Source: Aromatoleum buckelii | GTDB lineage: Bacteria; Pseudomonadota; Gammaproteobacteria; Burkholderiales; Rhodocyclaceae | NCBI RefSeq assembly: GCF_012910785.2 | Contig: NZ_WTVH02000001.1 | Coordinates: 124,001 to 188,000 of the forward strand | Direction of reading: 5' to 3' | Length of the DNA stretch: 64,000 nt | In this document: positions 41,988 to 51,795 of the stretch, piece after piece | Numbering within the stretch: position 1 is the stretch's first letter | Layout of the letters: the number at the start of each line of letters is the position of its first letter | Program-made: the position numbers and the translations under genes | The notes under the pieces: generated by a model | Told to the model about the DNA's origin: nothing | Database searches by the model: none | The model's input: the letters and a program-made list of their open reading frames with translations, nothing else

Positions 41988-42523
41988 ACCTCAATGCTGG
42001 CGGCAACGTCGTGTCTGCGGAAGTGGGCTTTTTCCATATCGAGATCGGCGGTGAGCGCTTTTGGATTAATGTGCGGACTGACGCGGGAAATCCGGACACC
42101 TTGCTGTATTTTTTCCGCGACGACGGAACGCTTGGCGGCGCGGACTTCATCACCTTTGGCGACGACGGCAGAACGAGCCTGGAGGCGCTTTCTGACGGGT
42201 CCGTCAGCGGTGCGGATCCCTTCCTCGCGCTCACGCAGCCAGCAGGCAAGCACGTTTTCGCACTGACGCGCTGTTGCGGCCCCGGCGACGACATCCTCGA
42301 TGGATTTCAATTTTTGAAGGAGTGTGGCTCAGGCCAACGGTACAGTAGCTCAGGCAGCCTTCGTCCTACGCTCTTGGGCGACATTGAGCTTCTCGCCGTG
42401 CCAGAGCCTGGAATCCATTCGCAACTCGTCCTCGGGTTTCTTGGCTTGATCACGACTGCCGCTGCATTCGAACCCCGTGGGAACAGGCCGTGCCGCAGCT
42501 TCGACAAGCGTTTGCCGCGGTAA
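41985..42523 (+). pseudogene. PEP-CTERM protein lacking its N-terminus
   Basis: About 180 codons read as an exported protein domain (SAEVGFFHIEIGGERFWINV, then FITFGDDGRTSLEAL) ending with a PEP-CTERM sorting signal: VPEPG, a hydrophobic stretch LVLGFLGLITTAAA and a basic end. There is no start codon or signal peptide; the coding sequence appears directly after the end of the ABC ATPase relic. It is probably truncated at its 5' end. Confidence 0.55.
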
Positions 42524-42790
42524 ATAGCACCCTGACACGCTCCGTTGTCTCCGCGCAGGGAAGTCGCACAAAAAGAACGCCGCTTGCGCAGGGCTCGCTT
42601 CATCGAGCGCTATTTACTCGAGAGGGACAGCGCCGACCGGCAGAAGCAGGATGCGGCCATCGCAGATTGGGTCCTCGCGCCCGCGGAGCGATTAATCCGA
42701 ACGGAGTATTGGGACCGCCGCGGAACCGGTCACGAGAGCTGCGCGAAAAAGACCGATACACTGGACCCAGTTTTCGTCGTTCCTTTACCT

Positions 42791-44863
42791 ATGTCGCCCT
42801 TCCGCACCATAAAATTCCGCCTGATCGCACTCGGCGTCGCGCTCATCGTCCTCGGTGTGCTGGTGCGTTTGTTCGTCATGCTACCGGCGGTGCGGGACCG
42901 CGTGCACGAAGTCGTGGCGGAAGCACAGCTGTCGATCGCGGCGTATGTCGCAGGAGATATCGGACGGAGCCTGCAAAGACGCAGCGACCTCGTCGGCGAA
43001 TTGGCGGGTACGCTTCCGCCTGCGCTGCTGCAACAGCCCGAGCAACTTGCCGCCTGGCTCGGCGAGCGCGAACGTCTGAACCCACTGTTTGCGCGCGGCC
43101 TACGCGTCCTGCGCCCCGACGGCGCGCTGCTCGCCCAAAGCCCGAAGGCTGCGGAGCACGCTCACCTGCCCACCACGCCCGCCTTGTCCGAAGCTGGATG
43201 GTTCAGCACCGCGCTCGCGTCCGCAGTGGTGATCAGTACGCCTCGCCGCGATGGCTTCGAAGGCCGGCCGGTGACGGTCTTCGCAGCGTCCGTGCGAGAC
43301 GCCGCCGGACGTGTGCTAGCCGTGCTGGCAGGGGAGTCACGGCCCGATGTGGGCGGCTTTCTCGAGGCGCTGCAGCAGGCGCGGCTGGGCGCGAGCGGCG
43401 GATTTCTCGTGATCTTCCCTGCCGGGAGACTGTTCATCGCGTCGGACGACCCGATGATGGCGCTCCAGCCCATTCCGGATCGCGACCGCAGCCCGCTGCT
43501 CGAACGTGCCTTGACTGGTCGTCCCGGCGCCGACATCGTGATCGACGCGCAGGGCATCGAAGCGCTCGCGGCTATCGCGCCCGTGCCTGGCACGGACTGG
43601 CTCGTCGTCGCGCATCGGCCTACGGGGGAAGTGTCGCAGCCGATTGCCGAGCTGCGCCGCTTGCTGTGGCACAATTCGTTCGCGACGATCATCTTCCTGC
43701 TCCTCGTCATGCTGGTCTTTTTGCCGCGCCTGCTGCGCCCCTTGACGACCGCGTCCCGGGCGCTGCGTGAGATGGCCGAAGGAGAACGCGAGCTCGCCCC
43801 TCTGCCCGTGACGCGCCGTGACGAGGTGGGGGATCTGCTTCTCGGATTTAACAGTCTCGTGGGACGACTGAACGAGAAGGAGCAAGCCCTGCTGCAGACC
43901 CTGGAGCAGCTCGACGAGTTGGCTGGAACGGATGCCCTGACCGGAGCATGGAGTCGACATCGATTCCACGAAGTCGTGGGGCGGGAAATCGAACGTTCGC
44001 GCCGCTATCTCCGTCCGCTTGCCGTAATCCTGCTTGACGTCGATTTTTTCAAGGCCATCAACGACCGCTTCGGTCACGGCACGGGCGACGAGGTCCTGCA
44101 GGCCGTTGCAGAGTGTTTGCGCGGCGTGCTGCGCAAGCCCGATTCGCTTACGCGTTGGGGCGGCGAGGAATTTCTCGCCCTGCTGCCCGACACCGATCTC
44201 GAGAGCGCGTTGGCGTTGGCCGAGCGGGCGCGAGCGGCCATCTTCGCCCACGACTTCGAAGGCGTGGGACGCGTGACCGCGAGTTTCGGCGTCGCGGAGC
44301 TGGGCGAGACTGAGTCGCGCGATGAATGGATCGCCCGCGCCGACGCCGCCCTATACCGTGCAAAGAAGGCCGGACGCAATCTTGTCGAGGCCGATCGCAC
44401 GGCCCTCGGCCGCCCCGCCGCGCATGGCGGGCTGATCCAGATCGTCTGGCATCCCGCGTTCGAGAGCGGCAACCCGCAGTTGGACGCCGAGCACCAGGGG
44501 CTCTTTGACGAAATCAACGCACTGTGGGTGCTGATCGTCGCGGAGCGGCCCTTTGAGGAGCTGCGCGTGGCCATCGATGCGCTGTTCGACAACATGGTGC
44601 GGCATTTCTACGACGAAGAGCGGCTGCTGCAGCACATCGGATACCCCGATCTCGCCGCGCACGTCCAGCTACACGAGGCGCTGACGAGGCAGGCGGCCGT
44701 GCTGATCAAGGACTTCAGCGGCGGCCGCGGGGACATCGGCGCGCTCTTCACCTTTCTCGCCCGCGACGTGGTTGCGCACCACATTGCCAGCAAGGACCGC
44801 GACTACTTTCCCTACGTTAGATCGGAAAATGGGGGCTCAGAAGATGGGGAGATTGGAGCCTGA
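42791..44863 (+). CDS. Diguanylate cyclase with Cache-type sensor, HAMP and C-terminal hemerythrin domain
   Basis: 690 residues from ATG 42791. The order is membrane helix (10-32), periplasmic Cache-like sensor (40-290), membrane helix (296-315), HAMP, GGDEF domain with an active GGEEF (457-461) and inhibitory I-site RKPD (448-451), then hemerythrin domain (548-675). The diiron ligands are His568, His605/Glu609, His624, His628, His664 and Asp669 by motif. It makes c-di-GMP, and the hemerythrin domain probably tunes this by oxygen or redox state. It is a single-gene unit with no adjacent partner. Confidence 0.92.
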   Translation: MSPFRTIKFRLIALGVALIVLGVLVRLFVMLPAVRDRVHEVVAEAQLSIAAYVAGDIGRSLQRRSDLVGELAGTLPPALLQQPEQLAAWLGERERLNPLFARGLRVLRPDGALLAQSPKAAEHAHLPTTPALSEAGWFSTALASAVVISTPRRDGFEGRPVTVFAASVRDAAGRVLAVLAGESRPDVGGFLEALQQARLGASGGFLVIFPAGRLFIASDDPMMALQPIPDRDRSPLLERALTGRPGADIVIDAQGIEALAAIAPVPGTDWLVVAHRPTGEVSQPIAELRRLLWHNSFATIIFLLLVMLVFLPRLLRPLTTASRALREMAEGERELAPLPVTRRDEVGDLLLGFNSLVGRLNEKEQALLQTLEQLDELAGTDALTGAWSRHRFHEVVGREIERSRRYLRPLAVILLDVDFFKAINDRFGHGTGDEVLQAVAECLRGVLRKPDSLTRWGGEEFLALLPDTDLESALALAERARAAIFAHDFEGVGRVTASFGVAELGETESRDEWIARADAALYRAKKAGRNLVEADRTALGRPAAHGGLIQIVWHPAFESGNPQLDAEHQGLFDEINALWVLIVAERPFEELRVAIDALFDNMVRHFYDEERLLQHIGYPDLAAHVQLHEALTRQAAVLIKDFSGGRGDIGALFTFLARDVVAHHIASKDRDYFPYVRSENGGSEDGEIGA

Positions 44864-45006
44864 CCCGTTGGCAGTGGCGACAGCGTTGCCAGTTCCTTGA
44901 TGCCCTGCTTTCTTCTTGCTCACTGAGACAGGGCTGGACCACTCCGGCGCCGTTTATGGCAGGTTATCAGCGGTGACCGTTACAGCGGATATGAATACGC
45001 AAAACT

Positions 45007-45850
45007 GGCTCTTTCACACGTTGTGTGACGCTGGGCCATGAGCCGTTGCCGATGAACGGTTCAAGGGGGTCCTCTATGATCCTCGACATTCTTGCGTCCC
45101 TGCTGCGCGGGGTCGGGAAACGGGTGACGGGGGTTGGCCAGCGATTGAGAGTGAGCGCCCGCAGCGTCGTCGGAGTGCCTCATGTCCGGAGTGCGGCCGG
45201 CCAAGCCGCAACGGCATGGCCATTACTGGCGCCACCTTTCCGAATGTCCCTGTTTGAGCCATCCGGTGTCGCTCGAGGTCGAAGTGCTGTGCTTTCGATG
45301 CGGGAACGCGGCTTGTCCGCGGCGCACCTTCGGTGAGCCGATTGCCCCGCTCGCGGCGCCGCGTCAGCATTCTACCCAGCAGCTCGCGGCAGCACGGCGC
45401 GAAATCGGGCTCACTATAGGCGGCCTAGCCGGTGCCCGGCGACCTGCCCGGCTGGGTATGCGGACCAGCGGGGACACGCTGCTGCGGGGGATACGCCGAG
45501 CAGAGACGGATGCTGGCTCAGCGCCGCTGACGGTGATCGGCGTCGGTGACTGAGCGCTGGCGCGCGGCCACCGGGACGGCACCATCATCGTCGATCTGGA
45601 ACCGCGACGTCCGATCGAGCTGCTCGCAAACCGGGAAGCGGATACGCTGGCCGCCTGGCTTCGCAACCATCCCGGCATCCAGGTCATTGCCCGGGACCGG
45701 GCCGGTGCCTATGCCGAGGCAGCCCATCGTGTTACCCCCGCCGCCATCCAGCTGGCTGACCCGTGGCACCTTATGGGCAATCTGAGCGACGCCCTGGAGC
45801 GGCTGCTCTCGCGATATTCGGCTAGATTGCGGAAGGCGACGCAAAATCCT
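45007..45850 (+). mobile_element. ISL3-family element, decayed transposase
   Basis: A possible left end is GGCTCTTTCACACG at 45007, followed by an ATG at 45076 (MILDILASLLRG). The frame then changes; a zinc-ribbon CPECGRPSRNG and HYWRHLSECPCL follow, then GLTIGGLAGARRPARLGM and ASGDTLL-type sequence. A TGA at 45551 replaces the Trp of the usual VDDWALRRG. The catalytic part goes on as [16 protein letters not shown] and [11 protein letters not shown], and stops near 45850 after [15 protein letters not shown]. It is an inactive ISL3 relic directly upstream of the pch operon. Confidence 0.75.
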
Positions 45851-45854
45851 CCGG

Positions 45855-45876
45855 CTTATGGAAGCAATTCCATAAG
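45855..45876. promoter_or_regulatory. Perfect 9-bp palindrome upstream of pchA
   Basis: CTTATGGAA and TTCCATAAG are perfect 9-bp arms around GCAA. It lies about 270 bp upstream of the pchA start, at the junction between the ISL3 relic and the pch region. It could be an operator for the p-cresol operon. No regulator gene is adjacent. Confidence 0.35.
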
Positions 45877-46141
45877 GGTCGATAGCGTCCTCCTGCATGT
45901 CATGCCTTGCAGGCGCAGCCTTGCACATATGCGGAATCGGCCCAGATTTCTGCGTTGTTCGAATTTGGAGGCCATGTACGTTGCCGGCAGCCACTTTCGC
46001 CGCCTATTCTCAAAGCGGAAACAAAGCTTGACGCTTGAGACGGAAACCGGAATGGTGTGCTCGATCCCTTCCGAAGTCGGCCGAGTCGCTTTGATCACAG
46101 CGTTTGCCGCGGAGGGCTGCGGATACAAGGAGAGAGATGTC

Positions 46142-47614
46142 ATGAAGAGCAAGCCGCCCTATCAGAACCTTGAATTGCAGCCGATCGCCGGGCAGTGGCG
46201 AGCGGGAAGCGCTGAACGCAATCTCGATGTCACCGACCCCTTCACCGGCGAAACCCTGCTGAGCCTGCCTATGGCCAGTTGTGAGGATCTGGACCAGGCT
46301 TATCATGCGGCGCAAAAGGCGCAAGCTGAATGGGCAGCAATGGGGCCCTCAGCGCGTGGTGATGTAATGCGTCGGGCTGTCGAAATCTTCGATGAGCGCA
46401 AGGAAGAAATCATTCACTGGGTGATTCGTGAATCCGGCAGTACCCACATCAAGGCCGAAATCGAGTGGGCTTCCGCCCGCGCCATCACTGTGGAGTCCGC
46501 AAGTCTGCCGAGCCGTGTTCATGGACGTATTTTGCCTTCGGATGTGCCGGGCAAGGAAAGCCTCGTTTACCGCGCGCCGCTGGGTGTAGTGGGAGTGATC
46601 AGTCCGTGGAACTTCCCGCTACACCTGAGTGCCCGTTCAGTTGCTCCCGCGCTGGCGCTGGGCAACGCCGTGGTCATCAAACCAGCCAGTGATACGCCGA
46701 TCACCGGCGGCCTGCTGCTGGCCCGCATCTTTGAGGAAGCCGGGCTACCGGCGGGCGTGCTGAGTGTACTGGTGGGTGCCGGTTCGGACATCGGCGATGC
46801 CTTCGTCGAGCACCCGGTGCCGTCCTTTATCTCCTTTACCGGCTCCACGCCAGTCGGCCGCAACATCGGTCGTCTTGCTAGCGGCGGTACGCACCTCAAG
46901 CACGTAGCGCTGGAACTGGGCGGCAACAGTCCCTTTGTGGTGCTGGCCGATGCGGATGTCGATGCGGCGGTGAACGCAGCGGTGGTCGGCAAGTTCCTCC
47001 ACCAGGGGCAAATCTGCATGGCCATCAACCGCATCATCGTTGAAGCCCCTCTGCTCGAAGAGTTCACACGGCGCTTTGTCGAGCGGGTCAAGGCATTGCC
47101 CTATGGCGATCCGGGCAAACCGGAAACGATCGTCGGCCCGGTGATCAACGCTAAACAGCTGGCGGGCCTCAAGGCCAAAATCAGCAAGGCGCAACAGGAA
47201 GGAGCGGTGGTGCTTGTGGGTGGCGAACCACAAGGCAATGTCATGCCCCCGCATGTATTCGGCAACGTGAGCGCCGATATGGAAATCGCCCGCGAGGAAA
47301 TCTTCGGTCCGCTGGTCGGCATCCAGAGCGCTCGCGACGCCGAGCATGCATTGGCGTTGGCCAACAGCAGCGAGTACGGGCTATCCAGCGCCGTATTCAC
47401 GAGGGATATCTCCCGTGGCATGCAGTTCGCCCAGCGTATCCGCGCCGGCATGACGCATATCAACGATATGCCGATCAACGACGAGCCAAACGCCCCCTTC
47501 GGTGGCGTGAAAAACTCCGGCCTGGGGCGGTTCAATGGTGACTGGGCCATCGAGGAATTCACGACGGATCACTGGGTAACGGTGCAGCACGCACCGCGTC
47601 GCTATCCATTCTGA
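46142..47614 (+). CDS. pchA: 4-hydroxybenzaldehyde dehydrogenase
   Basis: A 490-residue NAD(P)-dependent aldehyde dehydrogenase from ATG 46142 (GGAGAGAG upstream). Catalytic Cys292 (GQICMAINR), Glu258 (ELGGNSP) and Asn157 (SPWNFP) are in place. It should oxidise 4-hydroxybenzaldehyde to 4-hydroxybenzoate. The gene order aldehyde dehydrogenase, cytochrome c, small protein, flavoprotein matches the pchACXF operon known from p-cresol-degrading Pseudomonas. Longer upstream in-frame sequence belongs to non-coding and IS DNA. Confidence 0.9.
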   Translation: MKSKPPYQNLELQPIAGQWRAGSAERNLDVTDPFTGETLLSLPMASCEDLDQAYHAAQKAQAEWAAMGPSARGDVMRRAVEIFDERKEEIIHWVIRESGSTHIKAEIEWASARAITVESASLPSRVHGRILPSDVPGKESLVYRAPLGVVGVISPWNFPLHLSARSVAPALALGNAVVIKPASDTPITGGLLLARIFEEAGLPAGVLSVLVGAGSDIGDAFVEHPVPSFISFTGSTPVGRNIGRLASGGTHLKHVALELGGNSPFVVLADADVDAAVNAAVVGKFLHQGQICMAINRIIVEAPLLEEFTRRFVERVKALPYGDPGKPETIVGPVINAKQLAGLKAKISKAQQEGAVVLVGGEPQGNVMPPHVFGNVSADMEIAREEIFGPLVGIQSARDAEHALALANSSEYGLSSAVFTRDISRGMQFAQRIRAGMTHINDMPINDEPNAPFGGVKNSGLGRFNGDWAIEEFTTDHWVTVQHAPRRYPF

Positions 47615-47663
47615 TGCATCCGGTCAGAGGCTCGCCCGTCCACTTGCGATTGGAGAATCAAAA

Positions 47664-48002
47664 ATGTCTGATTCCTTGAGCGGCAAGGCTGCGAAACGGG
47701 TGCTAGTGGCGAGTGTCCTGCCCTTTGCACTGCTGGCCGCGTCGACCCTAGCGCAGGATGACAGCCAATGGGGCAGTGGCAAGAACCTGTATGACAAAAT
47801 CTGCGGCCACTGCCATGACCCTAAAGTCGGAGTAGGTCCGGTGATCGCCGGGCGCGACCTGCCCGAAGACTATGTCAGATTCATCGTTCGAAATGGCTTC
47901 AACGCCATGCCAGCCTTCCCCGCCTCCTACATTGATGACGAATCCATTGCTCAGGTGACTGAATATCTGTCGACCCTGCCGGCTCCGGCAGCTCGGCCTT
48001 GA
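47664..48002 (+). CDS. pchC: p-cresol methylhydroxylase cytochrome c subunit
   Basis: 112 residues. The Sec signal peptide ends near STLA (residue 30). The heme motif is C47-G-H-C50-H51 and the axial ligand is Met82 (NAMPAFPAS). It takes electrons from the flavin of PchF in the periplasm and passes them to the respiratory chain. It lies 49 bp after pchA and 10 bp before pchX. Confidence 0.93.
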   Translation: MSDSLSGKAAKRVLVASVLPFALLAASTLAQDDSQWGSGKNLYDKICGHCHDPKVGVGPVIAGRDLPEDYVRFIVRNGFNAMPAFPASYIDDESIAQVTEYLSTLPAPAARP

Positions 48003-48012
48003 GGAGCCGGTT

Positions 48013-48705
48013 ATGAGTGTGAATCGTCGTTTCGTGCTCAAGAGTATGGCCTTGGGCAGTATCGCCGGTGTGACGATGGGCAGCGCGGTACGCGCGCTTG
48101 CCGCGGGCACGGCCGCCCCGAGCGCTACCGCAGCCGCCCGGCCGGTACTGGCGCTGGCAAACGAGGGGGCGGCTCAGTCGATTTTCCTGTATGGCGCTCT
48201 GGCGGCCGGTGGCCCCCGGCTGCAGGTGCAGCGGGTGGGTTGCGATCCGGGCTTCATGCTGGATTTTGAGCGCCAGCTGCGGAGTCGCCAGCCGATGCGG
48301 GTCATCGGCCTGCTGGATGATGCCTCGGCAGCTCTGCTAGTGGATATCGCCCGCAGTGGCGGCGCACGGATGCAGTGGCTTGGGCAACACACTGTCGAAG
48401 CCGCTTTCAGTCGCCATCATTTGCTCGACACCGATAGCGCTGAAGGTTGTTCGCAGCAGTTCAGCCGTCAGCTGCAGGCCTGTGGAGCGGGTTTCAGCCT
48501 GAATGAGGAGCGCCAGAACGGGCCGATTGGGCCGCGCCGGATGAGCGGACCGTCACGCAGCGCCGGTCAGTCGGCACAGTGGGCGAGCAGTATCGGTTAT
48601 TTGCTGGCTTCGCTCGGCACGCGCACGACGCTGACCGCCCCATTGGCACCCGTTGCCAGCACGCCAATTACCGGCAGCTTCGTTTCTTTTTCGATCGAGG
48701 CCTGA
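48013..48705 (+). CDS. pchX: PchX-like protein with a twin-arginine signal
   Basis: 230 residues. The N-terminus SVNRRFVLKSMALGSIAGV is a twin-arginine signal (RRFVLK, followed by a moderately hydrophobic stretch and ALA). The mature part has no known catalytic motif or cofactor site. It lies between pchC and pchF, in the position of pchX in the Pseudomonas p-cresol operon. Because PchF has no signal of its own and must be folded with covalent FAD before leaving the cytoplasm, PchX could be the carrier that takes PchF through the Tat system. This is inference. Confidence 0.8.
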   Translation: MSVNRRFVLKSMALGSIAGVTMGSAVRALAAGTAAPSATAAARPVLALANEGAAQSIFLYGALAAGGPRLQVQRVGCDPGFMLDFERQLRSRQPMRVIGLLDDASAALLVDIARSGGARMQWLGQHTVEAAFSRHHLLDTDSAEGCSQQFSRQLQACGAGFSLNEERQNGPIGPRRMSGPSRSAGQSAQWASSIGYLLASLGTRTTLTAPLAPVASTPITGSFVSFSIEA

Positions 48706-48718
48706 AGGAGTCTGATCA

Positions 48719-50290
48719 ATGCCTGAACAGAATAACGCTGTATTGCCGCGCGGGGTGGTCCAGGAAGAATTCGACAAGGCAGTCGAGAAGTTCCGCGTCC
48801 TGCTGGGTAAAGAGAGCGTGCTGGTCAAAGCCGATCAGCTGCTGCCCTACAACAAGATCATGCTGTCGGTCGAGAATGCCGCTCATGCGCCTTCGGCAGC
48901 TCTGACGGCGACCACGGTTGAGCAGGTGCAGGGTGTGGTGCGGATCTGCAACGAACACAAAATTCCGATCTGGACCATCTCCACCGGCCGAAACTTCGGT
49001 TACGGCTCAGCCGCGCCGAGCCAGCGTGGGCAGGTCATCCTTGACCTGAAGAAGATGAACAAGATCATCAAGATCGACACGGACATGTGCTATGCCCTGG
49101 TCGAGCCGGGCGTGACCTATGGGCAGCTCTACGATCACATCGAGGAGAACAATCTGCCGGTGATGCTGTCCTTCTCGGCGCCCTCGGCCATTGCCGGCCC
49201 GGTCGGCAACACAATGGACCGCGGCGTGGGTTACACCCCGTACGGTGAGCATTTCATGATGCAGTGCGGCATGGAAGTGGTGCTGGCCAACGGTGATGTC
49301 TACCGCACGGGTATGGGCGGGGTGAAGGGCAGCAACACTTGGCAGATCTTCAAATGGGGCTATGGCCCGACGCTGGATGGCATGTTCACCCAGGCCAACT
49401 ACGGCATCACCACCAAGATGGGCTTCTGGCTGATGCCCAAGCCGCCGGTGTTCAAACCGTTCGAGGTCATTTTCCAGAGCGAGGAGGATATCGTCGAGAT
49501 CGTTGATCTGCTTCGTCCGCTGCGCATGTCCGGCACCATCCCCAACTCGGTAGTGATCGCCAGCACGCTGTGGGAGGCCGGCAGCGCGCACCTGCGTCGC
49601 TCCGACTACATCACCGAACCGGGCCACACGCCGGACAGCGTGATCAAGCAGATGCAGAAGGATACCGGCATGGGCGCGTGGAACCTTTATGCAGCGCTGT
49701 ATGGCACCCAGGAACAGGTCGATGTGAACTGGAAAATCGTCACCGATGCCTTCAAGAGGCTCGGCAAGGGCCGCATCGTGACCCAGGAAGAGGCCGGTGA
49801 CAAGCAGCCGTTCAAATACCGCGCCGAGCTGATGTCCGGTGTACCCAACCTGCAGGAATTCGGCCTGTACAACTGGCGCGGGGGCGGCGGCTCGATGTGG
49901 TTCGCGCCGGTAAGCGAGGCGCGCGGCAGCGAGTGCGAGAAGCAGGCGCGGATGGCCAAGCGCATCCTGCACAAGCATGGTCTGGATTATGTGGCCGAGT
50001 TCATCGTCGCCCCGCGCGACATGCACCACGTCATCGACGTCCTCTTCGATCGCACCAATGCGGAGGAAACCAGACGTGCCGATGCCTGCTTCAACGAACT
50101 GCTGGATGAGTTCGAGAAGGAAGGTTATGCGGTGTACCGCGTGAACACCCGCTTCCAGGAGCGTGTGGCGCGCAGCTACGGCCCGGTCAAGCGGGACGTG
50201 GAGCACGCCATCAAGCGCGCGCTGGACCCGAACAATATTCTCGCGCCGGGCCGCTCGGGCATCAATCTGGACACCTATAAAAAGGCCTGA
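48719..50290 (+). CDS. pchF: p-cresol methylhydroxylase flavoprotein subunit
   Basis: A 523-residue VAO-family flavoprotein. The known functional residues of p-cresol methylhydroxylase fall at the same numbers: Tyr95 (NFGYGS), Tyr384 (EFGLYNWRG, covalent FAD link), Tyr473 and Arg474 (VYRVN), with Glu427, His436 and Asp440 nearby. It oxidises p-cresol to 4-hydroxybenzyl alcohol and then to the aldehyde via a quinone methide and water. There is no signal peptide at the N-terminus (MPEQNNAVLP). It ends the operon; 53 bp separate it from the convergent alcohol dehydrogenase. Confidence 0.96.
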   Translation: MPEQNNAVLPRGVVQEEFDKAVEKFRVLLGKESVLVKADQLLPYNKIMLSVENAAHAPSAALTATTVEQVQGVVRICNEHKIPIWTISTGRNFGYGSAAPSQRGQVILDLKKMNKIIKIDTDMCYALVEPGVTYGQLYDHIEENNLPVMLSFSAPSAIAGPVGNTMDRGVGYTPYGEHFMMQCGMEVVLANGDVYRTGMGGVKGSNTWQIFKWGYGPTLDGMFTQANYGITTKMGFWLMPKPPVFKPFEVIFQSEEDIVEIVDLLRPLRMSGTIPNSVVIASTLWEAGSAHLRRSDYITEPGHTPDSVIKQMQKDTGMGAWNLYAALYGTQEQVDVNWKIVTDAFKRLGKGRIVTQEEAGDKQPFKYRAELMSGVPNLQEFGLYNWRGGGGSMWFAPVSEARGSECEKQARMAKRILHKHGLDYVAEFIVAPRDMHHVIDVLFDRTNAEETRRADACFNELLDEFEKEGYAVYRVNTRFQERVARSYGPVKRDVEHAIKRALDPNNILAPGRSGINLDTYKKA

Positions 50291-50343
50291 CCTCCCCGCG
50301 GCGACGCCGGTTCCACGGGGCGGGAATGCGCCCGGCGCCCGCG

Positions 50344-51432
50344 TCAGGCGAGCCTGAGGACCGGCTTGACCGCGGTGCCGTTGGCTGAATCGTCGAAGGC
50401 CTGATTGATCTGATCGAAGCGGTAGAACTTGACCAGCCTGTCGAAAGGAAATTTTCCGGCCTTGAAGAATTCGACCAGCTTGGGAATGAATACTCGCGGT
50501 ACCGAATCGCCTTCGATCACCCCAATCATGCTCTTGCCTTCGGCCATCAGATCGTTGTGCACGTCGATATTCATCTCCGGCGTCACCCCGACGATGGCCG
50601 CCTGCCCGAGGGGGCGCAGCGCGTGCAGGCATTGGCGCACCACCGGTGGCACGCCCGTACTTTCCACCGCATAGTGGGTGCCGCCCCTAGAGGCTTCCTT
50701 GATCTCCTTGACGACATCCACTTCCTTGCCATTCAGGGCATGGGTCGCGCCCAGTTCCCCGGCCAGTTGCAAACGGCTTTCATGCACATCGATGGCAAAG
50801 ATTTGCTGGCAGCCGGCAATCTTCGCCGCCATGATTGCGCTCAGCCCCACCGCCCCACAGCCGTAGACCGCAATGGAGGTGCCGAACTTGGGCTTCAGGC
50901 GGTTGAGCACAGTGCCAGCACCGGTCTGGATACCGCAGCCGAGCGGCCCGAGCAGCGCCAGATCCACGTCCTTGTCGACCTTCACGACGTTGCGTTCATG
51001 GGCCACGACGTGCGTGCCGAAGGAGGACTGGCCAAAGAAGGTGGCCAGCTCGGTATCACCCTGATGCAGGCGGCAGGTGCCATCTTCCATCCGCCCGCCG
51101 AAGTTGAGCTCATTGAACCGTGCGCACACGGTCGGGTGCCCGGTCAGGCAGTTTTCGCACTGGCCACAATGGGCGAAGGACAGCACCACATGGTCGCCCA
51201 CCTCCAAGCTGGTGACGTTCTCACCGATCTGCTCGACGATACCCGAACCCTCGTGCCCCAGCACGATGGGATAGGGCGAAATACCCAGGTCGCGCGCTAC
51301 TGCGTCAGTATGACACACGCCGGTTGCAACGATCCTGACTAGCACTTCATTCGACTTGGGCGCCGCGAGGGTGACTTTCTCGATAGTGAAGTCTTCGCCC
51401 TTAGCATGGGTTACTGCGGCTTGAATCTTCAT
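50344..51432 (-). CDS. Zinc-dependent aryl-alcohol dehydrogenase
   Basis: A 362-residue medium-chain alcohol dehydrogenase. The catalytic zinc ligands are Cys40, His60 and Cys in GPLGCGIQ; the structural zinc cysteines are 89, 92, 95 and 103. The NAD fold has YGCGAVGLSA. It is of the benzyl-alcohol dehydrogenase (AreB/XylB) type. Beside pchF it probably oxidises 4-hydroxybenzyl alcohol to the aldehyde. It is transcribed toward the pch operon from the other side. Confidence 0.87.
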   Translation of the reverse strand: MKIQAAVTHAKGEDFTIEKVTLAAPKSNEVLVRIVATGVCHTDAVARDLGISPYPIVLGHEGSGIVEQIGENVTSLEVGDHVVLSFAHCGQCENCLTGHPTVCARFNELNFGGRMEDGTCRLHQGDTELATFFGQSSFGTHVVAHERNVVKVDKDVDLALLGPLGCGIQTGAGTVLNRLKPKFGTSIAVYGCGAVGLSAIMAAKIAGCQQIFAIDVHESRLQLAGELGATHALNGKEVDVVKEIKEASRGGTHYAVESTGVPPVVRQCLHALRPLGQAAIVGVTPEMNIDVHNDLMAEGKSMIGVIEGDSVPRVFIPKLVEFFKAGKFPFDRLVKFYRFDQINQAFDDSANGTAVKPVLRLA

Positions 51433-51795
51433 ATCCCTTAGCTCCGGTTGGATGGTCCAGGCATTCCATGCTAACCCAGCGAGCCCTATTGGTCAGGGTC
51501 GAGGCGCGGGAGCGTAAGCAATGGGAGGGACACTCCTTCCGATTAGAGTGGTTGGCGACACTGTCACTCTGGCACATTGATGCCGTTGTCGGGTGCGGAC
51601 GGTGCGGGTGAGATTTGCTCAAGTCCCCTTCGGTACGCTTGGTCAATTCTTGACCGCCCCCCACAGACCTGAATCTCACGGGAAGTACGACCGGGCGTGA
51701 AAGCAACCGCTGAGGACGCGCCCTCGACATGGGGTCTCATCGCGCGAGGCCAAGGCACGTTCCTACCCCGCTGTGTGGGAGGCGGGGATCTGTCA

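Noticed and set aside
49007-50632. Long - strand frame opposite pchF
   Set aside because: PchF carries all p-cresol methylhydroxylase residues at the expected positions, so the antisense frame is a by-product.
51567-51585. TGGCAC followed by TGCC, considered as a sigma-54 promoter
   Set aside because: The spacing between the GG and GC elements is off by one and no rightward gene follows.
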